From the NCBI GenBank assembly GCA_025057015.1, contig JANWYG010000010.1, positions 218,506 through 282,505 on the forward strand: DNA of 64,000 nucleotides. Direction: 5' to 3'. Origin of the DNA: Blastocatellia bacterium. GTDB taxonomy: Bacteria; Acidobacteriota; Blastocatellia; Chloracidobacteriales; JADJPF01. The translations under genes and the position numbers were made by a program. Each line of letters opens with the position of its first letter. The stretch's first letter is position 1. Positions 52,914 through 60,404 of the stretch are shown one piece after another. Under the pieces are notes generated by a model. It saw only the letters and a program-made list of their open reading frames with translations, searched no databases and was not told the origin of the DNA.

Positions 52914-54455
52914 ATGGCAGTAGCAGAGACGCCGAGTCAGCCGGCACCGCCGGAGTATAGTCAACTTCTTGGGCATCCACGTCCCTTGTGGATGTTGTTT
53001 ATGTCGGAGTTCTGGGAGCGTTTTGCGTTTTATGGTATTCGCTGGGCGCTAGTACTTTACATAGTCGCACAATTTTATGGTGGTAGAGGAGAAGGACAGC
53101 AGCCTGCAGGTTTTATCTACGGCTCTTACTTAGCGCTGGTTTATGCTGGTGCGATTTTTGGCGGATACGTAGCAGATAAATACATAGGTTATCAGAGATC
53201 GATACTTGTAGGCGCTGTTTTCATGGCTATAGGACTCTTTATGATAAGTATTCCCAACCAGGAGATCTTCAAGTTAGGTTTAGCTACCATAGTTGTCGGT
53301 AACGGAATGTTCAAGCCTATCATTTCGACTATAGTTGGGCGTATATATGCTCCTGGGGATGAACGGCGGGATTCAGGCTTTACCATTTTCTATATGGGCA
53401 TCAACCTTGGAGCGATGCTTGCTCCGCTGATTACGCAGTATCTTGCTCGCAAAGTGTTTGGTTCTGAGACGATGCCTGCCTACAAGGTGGTGTTTTTGGC
53501 TTCTGCCGCAGGTATGATCATTAGCACGGTTTGGTTCTGGCTGGGAAGGAAACAGCTCAAGGGTGTAGGTGGCCCGCCACCAGGCGGTGAGAGTCCTAAG
53601 CGCATATTGATAGTCGCTCTCGGAGCACTGGTAGTCATACCTGTCGTTTACTTTCTCCTAGCTATAGGCGCCGAACGGCTACAGTTACTGCTTACGGTAA
53701 TGTTTATAGTCCTTGCCGTGATGCTTGTCTTAGAGGGTATTAGAAACGGCCCTGTAGCCCGTGATAAGGTGATAGCTATGATGATCATCTTTGCTTTCAA
53801 CATCCTTTTCTGGATGTTCTTCGAGCAGGCCGGAAGCTCGTTTACTTTTCTAGCTGATGAGATAGTAAATCGAGATATCTTCCCACCGGGCTGGCTACAG
53901 AATATGGTCTATACCTTGGGCGGTGAACGAGTGTTCCCTACGGCTTGGTTTCAAAGCGTAAATTCTGTGGCTATTATCACTCTGGCTCCGGTGACAGCCT
54001 GGATCTGGGTTAAACTTGGTCGTTGGAACCCTTCTATTCCTCGCAAGTTTGGAATGGGGCTTATCTTCAACGGGCTGGCGTTCTTGCTACTAATGTTTGC
54101 CCTTTCCAAACTAGTTGACCCCGTAACTAATAAAATACCCTTCTGGACGCTGTTTGCTGTCTATTGGATTCAATCTATAGGCGAGCTTTGCCTCTCACCA
54201 ATAGGCTTGTCAATGGTGACCAAGCTTGCACCGGTGCGGCTAGTGGGGTTTGGCATGGGAGGATGGTTTCTTTCGACCGGTATAGGAAATAATCTTTCTG
54301 GCATTTTTGCCGGACATGTTTCTGGAAGCGAAGGTATGACTACGGCGTCAGCACTTGCAGGATATACTTTTGGTTTCTATGCGCTGGTTGGTGCAGGCCT
54401 CCTGCTGTTTTTGCTGGCACCGCTAATACAAAAACTGATGCATGGAGTCAAATAG
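52914..54455 (+). CDS. POT-family proton-dependent oligopeptide transporter
   Basis: 513 residues with 12-14 membrane helices. Family landmarks are the N-terminal FWERFAFYGIRWALVLYIV (ExxER-like region), the loop GGYVADKYIGYQRSILVGAV, and the PTR2-like YMGINLGAMLAPLITQYLA. Further on come FEQAGSSFTFLADEIVNR and YWIQSIGELCLSPIGLSMV. Members import di- and tripeptides with protons. GTGAGGTAA lies 8 nt before the ATG. It is the first gene of a plus-strand operon; its end overlaps the tandem-PgsC gene by 14 bases, which suggests that peptide uptake and that system work together (inference). Confidence 0.9.
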   Translation: MAVAETPSQPAPPEYSQLLGHPRPLWMLFMSEFWERFAFYGIRWALVLYIVAQFYGGRGEGQQPAGFIYGSYLALVYAGAIFGGYVADKYIGYQRSILVGAVFMAIGLFMISIPNQEIFKLGLATIVVGNGMFKPIISTIVGRIYAPGDERRDSGFTIFYMGINLGAMLAPLITQYLARKVFGSETMPAYKVVFLASAAGMIISTVWFWLGRKQLKGVGGPPPGGESPKRILIVALGALVVIPVVYFLLAIGAERLQLLLTVMFIVLAVMLVLEGIRNGPVARDKVIAMMIIFAFNILFWMFFEQAGSSFTFLADEIVNRDIFPPGWLQNMVYTLGGERVFPTAWFQSVNSVAIITLAPVTAWIWVKLGRWNPSIPRKFGMGLIFNGLAFLLLMFALSKLVDPVTNKIPFWTLFAVYWIQSIGELCLSPIGLSMVTKLAPVRLVGFGMGGWFLSTGIGNNLSGIFAGHVSGSEGMTTASALAGYTFGFYALVGAGLLLFLLAPLIQKLMHGVK

Positions 54456-57417
54456 TCGCTCTATTGCAGCGAAGTGTGCTAAAGTAGCGCTGCTTCTTAT
54501 AGCCGTCGCTGGCTTCTTGGTCAGCGACGTGCGCCTACCTATCTTTTACGAGAATGGTCTTGGTAGCTCTATCTTTCCGCCGGTACTCGTTGGCGTAGTA
54601 GTGATGACCCTCGGAGCAGAGCTTTTCGGCTGGGTCTACTCTGGACTGCTCGTGCCTGGGTTTATCGCACCTATAATCATCCTTGAACCTCGCTCGGCAG
54701 TACTGATGGCCGTAGAAGCAATACTCAGCTACCTTTTTGTACTGGGACTATCTACGCTTGGTACAAAAACAGACCTGTGGTCTGAATTCTTTGGGAGAGA
54801 ACGCTTTTTCGCAATACTAATAGTAAGCGTAGGTGTAAGGCTTCTGCTGGAAGCTGCTGTGCTGCCTCACTTAGGCATATTGATTAGCGGAGAGGTGTCG
54901 AGTGTAGGATTTGTCTTTGTCCCGCTTCTTGCAAATATGTTTTGGAACTCTGGGCTCAGAAAAACTTTCTGGCCAGTTTCTTGCTCGATATTTCTGACTT
55001 GGCTAATTACTAGATACCTGCTCATCGAACATACCAACTTTTCTCTAAGCCGGCTAAACCTGATCTATGAAGCAGCTTCTATAGAGTTTGCCAGCGGAGC
55101 TAAATCGCAAATAATACTTCTTACGGCTGCATATCTTGCTTCACGCTCTAACATACTCTACGGTTGGGACTTTAACGGCATACTAGTTCCGTCTCTACTT
55201 GCTCTAGTGGTCGTATATCCAACAAAGTACGTAGCGACACTCGTAGAAGCAATAAGCGTCCTTCTGATAGCTAAATTCATCGCCAGTAGAAAGCGTTTTG
55301 AGACGACTACTATAGAAGGGCCGAGGAAGACGCTCTTCCTTTTTACCATCTCTTTTCTGGTAAAAATGGTTATAGATGCCACGTTAGGACTACGTTGGCC
55401 TGGACTTACAGCAATAGATTTCTATGGTTTTGGCTATATACTGTCTACGCTGATGGCAGCGAAAATGTGGCAGAAGGGCGCAAGTATAGTCTTGCTACCT
55501 ATCTTGCGCACTTCTTTATTCGCTGCTTTGGTAGGAAACGTTTTAGGTTTTACTCTTTCGTTCATAGGTAAGCAAGAGATTGTAGCAAGTACCGATGCCA
55601 GAGCGAGAGTGTTACGAATGCATAGCAAAGAACTTTCTCGCCAGTTGCTGCTGTCTAAGATGCGACTCAACTCGAAGGAAGTCGTTACTCCGGATAGGTA
55701 CTTGCAGTTTGCTAGGTTGTTCGAGCAGCTATCAGAAAGCCAGAACAGCGGACGTCAAGACTTCGAGCGTTATGTTGCTGAGCTTGTAAGTCTTGACTGT
55801 GAGCTAGTGCTCTTTGTCAATGATGACGGTACAACCTCGGACATCTTATTGAGGGAAGTCAAGGAAAATGCAGGATTTGGGTTTGTACTGTTTTCCGCTA
55901 AGCCTCATAATAGCCTGTTGATATACGCTCTAGATGCTCATCGGAACTTGGGTTCACTACAACTAGCAGATAAACTGTACCGTAAGCTAGGCGCTGGCAT
56001 TTTGATAGCTACGGAAAAGTCTGAAGTAGGCAATCTTTTATGTGCCCGCTCGGAGATGGCGGTGCTCGAGCTGAGATCGAGAGTGTCGATGACCGCTGTG
56101 ACTACTGTTAACGTGAAAAACTGTCTGCCAGAAGCTCTCAGTCTTACGGAGCTGCGCTCACTGCTCGGAGATTTTAATTTAGTTACCGATGCACCGTTAA
56201 TTGGAAGCTCTGAAGGCTACGTTCAGCTTATCGCTTCACAAGCGAAGATTGATTCCGTATTAGCGGCTCCTGAGGAGGTGGAAAACGCATATCTGGTCGA
56301 ATGGTTTTTTAGACAACGGAGAGCAGTAAGTAGCGTAAACATTGCACCTGACGAGGCCAAGTTCTACGATGAAGAATTGCTAAGATCCCTTCTAATAGGA
56401 GCGGATACGCCGTCGGTGCGATCTGCTGCTAAGACTACCGGATATCAACTGTTGAGTTTCCGAAGTGGCGATGTGACTGCTAACTTCGATAACTTGGCAG
56501 CATATAAGGTACTTAGATCAGTTGTGGGTAATCAAACGACGGTAGTGATAAACAAGCGACGTTCTGGCTTACCGGTAATAATCGAGGTTCCCAGGCCATT
56601 TTCCGAGCCTAACGCTTTGCTTTTTGCGTTTCAGCTTATGGACTATCTCGATGCTTGGGCATTGATTATTTCTGGTTCAGACGAAAATGATGCCTTGTTT
56701 GACATTGCTCATAGGCGAGTGCAATCTTTGATGTCTTCTGCAGGCCAGTTTCCTTTAGTAGTGCAAGTGCGTAGCTCCATAGGCGAACGCTATGATGTGG
56801 TGCTGAATGCAGGCTTCGAACTGACTGACATATCTGCACTAACTCCTGCTGCTAGCAAATTTGTTGAGAAGCTGCAGTACATAGGTCAGAAAATCGCTTT
56901 CTACGATGGATCACTGGAAATGCTTCGATATGCAGGAAAACAGAACACTCAAGCTAGATATTCTGCTCGTTTTCCAAAGAGTTTTCTCACACTTTGGAAG
57001 TTAACTCCTCTGCCTGTGAGTTTATACGAGGAAGCACAGCTTTCTAGAAAGCGTCTAGCAATGCTGGGTGTTAGCCAGCTTGTAGGAGACTTTCGCAAGT
57101 GGGCGACAACTCAGAAGCGCTTGGCAAGACCTACTGACATAAGCGATGTGATTTCGGCTCTTGCGCGTTATTCGCGGTATCACAACATTAATGACCTGGA
57201 AGAGGCTTTGTCTATTGCAAGGAGGATTGGGTTTACTACGATATGCTACTACGATGGGCCTAGCTGCCAAACTTTTTTAGTGCTTCTCTATGGCGACAAG
57301 CTAGCTTATGTGCTGAGGCTCAGCTTGCTTGCTGATGATAAAATATTCAAGGGAGCTAATGATCTGGATAGGTTTGTGTACGATGAAAAACTTGTGGGGC
57401 TGAGATTTAATGAATAA
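54442..57417 (+). CDS. Tandem PgsC/CapC-like membrane protein with large C-terminal region
   Basis: 991 residues. The first ~385 are membrane-embedded and hold two copies of a PgsC/CapC-like unit. Unit 1 (~55-205) has YSGLLVPGFIAPIIILEP and SVGFVFVPLLANMFWNSG; unit 2 (~225-375) has FNGILVPSLLALVVVYPTKY and FYGFGYILSTLMAAKMWQKG. These match the VPG-x-A loop and the terminal GYIIPGLIA-type element of poly-gamma-glutamate synthase subunit C. The C-terminal ~600 residues are soluble and unassigned. Two stretches (FVLFSAKPHNSLLIYALDAH around His489; VIIEVPRPFSEPNALLFAFQ near 712) look like degenerate amidohydrolase elements. It overlaps both neighbours, so it is fully coupled. Normal PgsC is ~150 residues, making the duplication and fusion notable. 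Confidence 0.75.
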   Translation: MESNSRSIAAKCAKVALLLIAVAGFLVSDVRLPIFYENGLGSSIFPPVLVGVVVMTLGAELFGWVYSGLLVPGFIAPIIILEPRSAVLMAVEAILSYLFVLGLSTLGTKTDLWSEFFGRERFFAILIVSVGVRLLLEAAVLPHLGILISGEVSSVGFVFVPLLANMFWNSGLRKTFWPVSCSIFLTWLITRYLLIEHTNFSLSRLNLIYEAASIEFASGAKSQIILLTAAYLASRSNILYGWDFNGILVPSLLALVVVYPTKYVATLVEAISVLLIAKFIASRKRFETTTIEGPRKTLFLFTISFLVKMVIDATLGLRWPGLTAIDFYGFGYILSTLMAAKMWQKGASIVLLPILRTSLFAALVGNVLGFTLSFIGKQEIVASTDARARVLRMHSKELSRQLLLSKMRLNSKEVVTPDRYLQFARLFEQLSESQNSGRQDFERYVAELVSLDCELVLFVNDDGTTSDILLREVKENAGFGFVLFSAKPHNSLLIYALDAHRNLGSLQLADKLYRKLGAGILIATEKSEVGNLLCARSEMAVLELRSRVSMTAVTTVNVKNCLPEALSLTELRSLLGDFNLVTDAPLIGSSEGYVQLIASQAKIDSVLAAPEEVENAYLVEWFFRQRRAVSSVNIAPDEAKFYDEELLRSLLIGADTPSVRSAAKTTGYQLLSFRSGDVTANFDNLAAYKVLRSVVGNQTTVVINKRRSGLPVIIEVPRPFSEPNALLFAFQLMDYLDAWALIISGSDENDALFDIAHRRVQSLMSSAGQFPLVVQVRSSIGERYDVVLNAGFELTDISALTPAASKFVEKLQYIGQKIAFYDGSLEMLRYAGKQNTQARYSARFPKSFLTLWKLTPLPVSLYEEAQLSRKRLAMLGVSQLVGDFRKWATTQKRLARPTDISDVISALARYSRYHNINDLEEALSIARRIGFTTICYYDGPSCQTFLVLLYGDKLAYVLRLSLLADDKIFKGANDLDRFVYDEKLVGLRFNE

Positions 57418-59512
57418 GCTGGCAGTCCTATTTTGTCTACTATTTTTTTTCGTATTAGCCTTACTTTGGCAGCGTAGCTTTGTGGCGCCGCAGAAGACTG
57501 GCAAGCCAGCATTCAGACTTGTCAAAGGTTCTGCCCTCAAGTTTGCTTTGTCGCCCACCGATACCGAACTGCAGATAGATAGTAACCTCGAGGCGCTTTC
57601 TGAAATAGCTGAGTATGTCTATAGCATCCGGGTTGAGGTGTTGAGTGGTAACAGGAAGATTTTTGAAAGGATTTTTTATGAAAAGACCCGCAGCTCTGAT
57701 CCTGGTGGGCTTAGCCAGTCGCGTTCTACTGTAGTGGTACTAAACGGTGTACCTTTTGGGGCAAAGATGTACATTAGTCTTGAAGCTGCTCCAACTGATT
57801 CTGCTCTTGTGAGAGTATCTAGAGTGAGAAGAGGAGAACTTGCAGTGTTTGATGGCAGTAGGACGGAGAATGTCCTAGTTAGGCGATCTGAGTTAATAGC
57901 ACCAGAAGGAGTGCCAGGCAGCGATTATTCACAAGTAGAAGTTGCTGCCGAAATGCCGTCTGTCGAGCAAGAGCTACCAAAGGTTATTCAAGGGCTCTTG
58001 TTAGGCCCTCGTCAGGGATTGGTCTATCAGCTAAGTGGTAGGTATAAACTAGAAGTTATAGATGAAAAAGGACATAAGCTGCCGCCGACGTCGGTAACTG
58101 TTGCTGAAAAACTGTACAGAGAAGGTAGGGTAGTTACGTTTAGAAATGCTCTTGATAGGCCTATTTATCTGCAGGTTGAGCAGATGGAAAGTGATAGCTG
58201 GACGGTACCTATGCCGCTTGGGGAAGAGATGCGCTATTGGATGTTAACTGAAAGTTCGAAATTAATAGCAGACTTCGTAAATACTCCGCGGCGAGTACGC
58301 TTGGTTACGCGTGCGAAACTGGCCGCTCTGCAGGAAAAGGAGGATTATCTGGTCAGGTTTCGTTGTTTAGACGGAGATAAGGTACTGCTAGAGGGGCAGT
58401 ACGCTGCAAGATCATACTTCGAGCCTTTTGACAGATTCGTTCCTGAGGAAATATTTGCTCGTACTGAGGTTGTCGGGACACGGCATGTAGCTTATCTCTA
58501 CTTGCCACCTGGAACTAAGCGTCTCGAGCTGTCTTCTGAAAGCCAAGTGCTGGCGGTATTGATGACTGAGCCGGCGACTAGAGTTTATGCCGACGGCAGC
58601 TGGTTCTATTTTCGTCCTTCAAATTTTGAAGAGCTTCTAGAAGGCAATAAAGTCCGAACGATAGCTGCTGCTTCGACAAACAGTATGAGAGCTGAGTTGG
58701 TAGGCTATCTGCCGCCAAAAAAGATGCTTCGCAGTGTTGAGGGACTCGAAGCTGTACTGCTACGTCCTCAGGGGCTCTATTTCGTCGAGGTATTTGAACC
58801 GGTTTCTGATATCTCCAATCTAGAGAGTTACTATGAAGCTGTAGAGTCGAAGGATTTACCTTTGTCGATAACGGCTGATAAAGCTTATTTGCGGTATAGC
58901 TTACAAAGCTCTCAAGCTGAAGTGGGTACTAGTGAGAAAAAGATGGTCATTTCTGGGCATACTCCTGTAGGCAAACTAGCGCTGCAGAAGCCTAACTCTT
59001 TGGAGTTCATTAACTCTCTTGCCTCGGATGAGTACTATATTAGCCGCAATAAGGCTCTCGAACGATTGCAGCCAGATGCAAAAAGGCATCTATCGGCTAA
59101 CTATCGGGCGGAACGCGACTACTATCCTGTATCTGCTGGCCAACCACTCGAGGTGAGTTTTGACTATGAGCCGACGATAGCGGGCATAAATATCTTTGTC
59201 AGAGCAAGTAGTGAGGGAGAGACGTTACTGCGTGCCAGCGTGTTTTCTGCTGCTGAACTTGTAGCCTCTCGTACATATAGGGTAAGAAGCGTAGCAGATA
59301 TGCAGGCGGTTTTGACAAACAGGCCAGAGGAAGTGCTGGGTCAAGCAAAGCGGTTTTTTCTGCCCTTGCGCTTATCTTCTCCGGGCACGTATCTTCTTAG
59401 GCTAGAGCTGATTGGTGGAGAGCGTGTCTACGTTCGGTTGCTTTACTATAGACAACCAATAGAAGTACGACAACAAGATGAGATGCACTTTTGGGTAGAG
59501 TCAAATGAATAG
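57410..59512 (+). CDS. Large exported beta-rich protein, unknown function
   Basis: 700 residues. It starts with an uncleaved anchor or signal (LAVLFCLLFFFVLALLWQRS). The rest is periplasmic and beta-strand-rich with no recognised domain; sequences such as LYLPPGTKRLELSSESQVLA, FLPLRLSSPGTYLLRLELIG and ISLEAAPTDSALVRVSRVRR suggest several Ig- or jelly-roll-like modules. No catalytic motif, lipobox or Cys pairs stand out. It overlaps the tandem-PgsC gene and the hydrolase gene by 8 bases each, so it must act in the same process, perhaps as an extracytoplasmic scaffold or polymer-binding subunit. Function not assigned. Confidence 0.72.
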   Translation: MNKLAVLFCLLFFFVLALLWQRSFVAPQKTGKPAFRLVKGSALKFALSPTDTELQIDSNLEALSEIAEYVYSIRVEVLSGNRKIFERIFYEKTRSSDPGGLSQSRSTVVVLNGVPFGAKMYISLEAAPTDSALVRVSRVRRGELAVFDGSRTENVLVRRSELIAPEGVPGSDYSQVEVAAEMPSVEQELPKVIQGLLLGPRQGLVYQLSGRYKLEVIDEKGHKLPPTSVTVAEKLYREGRVVTFRNALDRPIYLQVEQMESDSWTVPMPLGEEMRYWMLTESSKLIADFVNTPRRVRLVTRAKLAALQEKEDYLVRFRCLDGDKVLLEGQYAARSYFEPFDRFVPEEIFARTEVVGTRHVAYLYLPPGTKRLELSSESQVLAVLMTEPATRVYADGSWFYFRPSNFEELLEGNKVRTIAAASTNSMRAELVGYLPPKKMLRSVEGLEAVLLRPQGLYFVEVFEPVSDISNLESYYEAVESKDLPLSITADKAYLRYSLQSSQAEVGTSEKKMVISGHTPVGKLALQKPNSLEFINSLASDEYYISRNKALERLQPDAKRHLSANYRAERDYYPVSAGQPLEVSFDYEPTIAGINIFVRASSEGETLLRASVFSAAELVASRTYRVRSVADMQAVLTNRPEEVLGQAKRFFLPLRLSSPGTYLLRLELIGGERVYVRLLYYRQPIEVRQQDEMHFWVESNE

Positions 59513-60401
59513 TATTTACTTGGGCTTGTTTGTCTTGCTTGGTTTTCACAATCAGGGTGATGAACTAGAGCGGTTGTACAATCTCTCTCAAGAAGCAGCA
59601 AAGTACGCTGAAGTTTATGCGCCGCCTGCACAGGAGCTTCGTCAAAAGTTCAGTGATGCTTTTGCAGAGCTTGCCGAAGCAGTGTATATAGGCAATACGA
59701 GCAAAGCACTAGCTGCTGTTCCACAGTTTGCGAGCTTGGGATTCTGCTTGGTTAAGACGAAATCTGCTGGTAAGACACTTTTTATACTGATTGAGGAAAC
59801 TGGTAAGGAAAGAGGAGGAGGTTTTTATGTTCTACGAGAAAAGCCGCGCTCGGCTATTGTAGTTATGGCTCCGCATCGATTTTTCGACGTTGGTACAGGT
59901 AGGATAGCCCTTGGCGTTTTTCGCAATGAGCAGGGGTTTGCTCTGATGACAAACACTTTTCATAGGTATACCGGAGCACTTAGCGAACGCCGAGACAAGT
60001 ATGGTACTGATGTTGCTCATCGAAGCGACAACTTTTACTTTTCTGCCTTCAAGGCTCTTCTAGATAGGTTTCCAAAAGCTACATTTATCCAAATACACGG
60101 TTTTGATAGCGTCAAGCGCAATAGCCAACACGATTTAATCTTAAGCTCTGGAAATACGTTGAATCCATTGGTAGAGCGACTTGCCGAGAGGTTAAGAGCG
60201 GTATTGAATGGCTACGTGGTTTCTGTCTATGGGAAGAGCGTAGAAGAACTAGGTGGTACAACAAACGTACACGCAAAAGAAGTTGCAGCTAGAGGCTCTA
60301 CAGCACGGTTCTTTCATATAGAACTATCAGATAGACTCCGAAAAGAACTTTTGCACAACAAAGCTCTTGCGAAGGCTTTTGCAAAAGCTTTAGCTATTTG
60401 A
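59505..60401 (+). CDS. Poly-gamma-glutamate-hydrolase-like zinc amidohydrolase (putative)
   Basis: 298 residues. A short N-terminal hydrophobic stretch (SIYLGLFVLLGFH) may direct export. Candidate zinc-site motifs appear in the order expected of the gamma-PGA hydrolase/N-formylglutamate amidohydrolase group: MAPHRFFDVGTGRIAL (His124, Asp128, Thr131), VAHRSDNFYF (His172), FIQIHGFDS (His198) and FFHIELSDRLR (His271, Glu273). Family enzymes use an APHGG-x-IExGT-like metal loop; here the GG is replaced, so substrate may differ. It sits immediately after the 700-residue protein and just before the CHASE2 protein. The call rests on motif pattern only; an N-acetylmuramyl amidase-like or carboxypeptidase role is possible. 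Confidence 0.6.
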   Translation: MNSIYLGLFVLLGFHNQGDELERLYNLSQEAAKYAEVYAPPAQELRQKFSDAFAELAEAVYIGNTSKALAAVPQFASLGFCLVKTKSAGKTLFILIEETGKERGGGFYVLREKPRSAIVVMAPHRFFDVGTGRIALGVFRNEQGFALMTNTFHRYTGALSERRDKYGTDVAHRSDNFYFSAFKALLDRFPKATFIQIHGFDSVKRNSQHDLILSSGNTLNPLVERLAERLRAVLNGYVVSVYGKSVEELGGTTNVHAKEVAARGSTARFFHIELSDRLRKELLHNKALAKAFAKALAI

Positions 60402-60404
60402 AAA

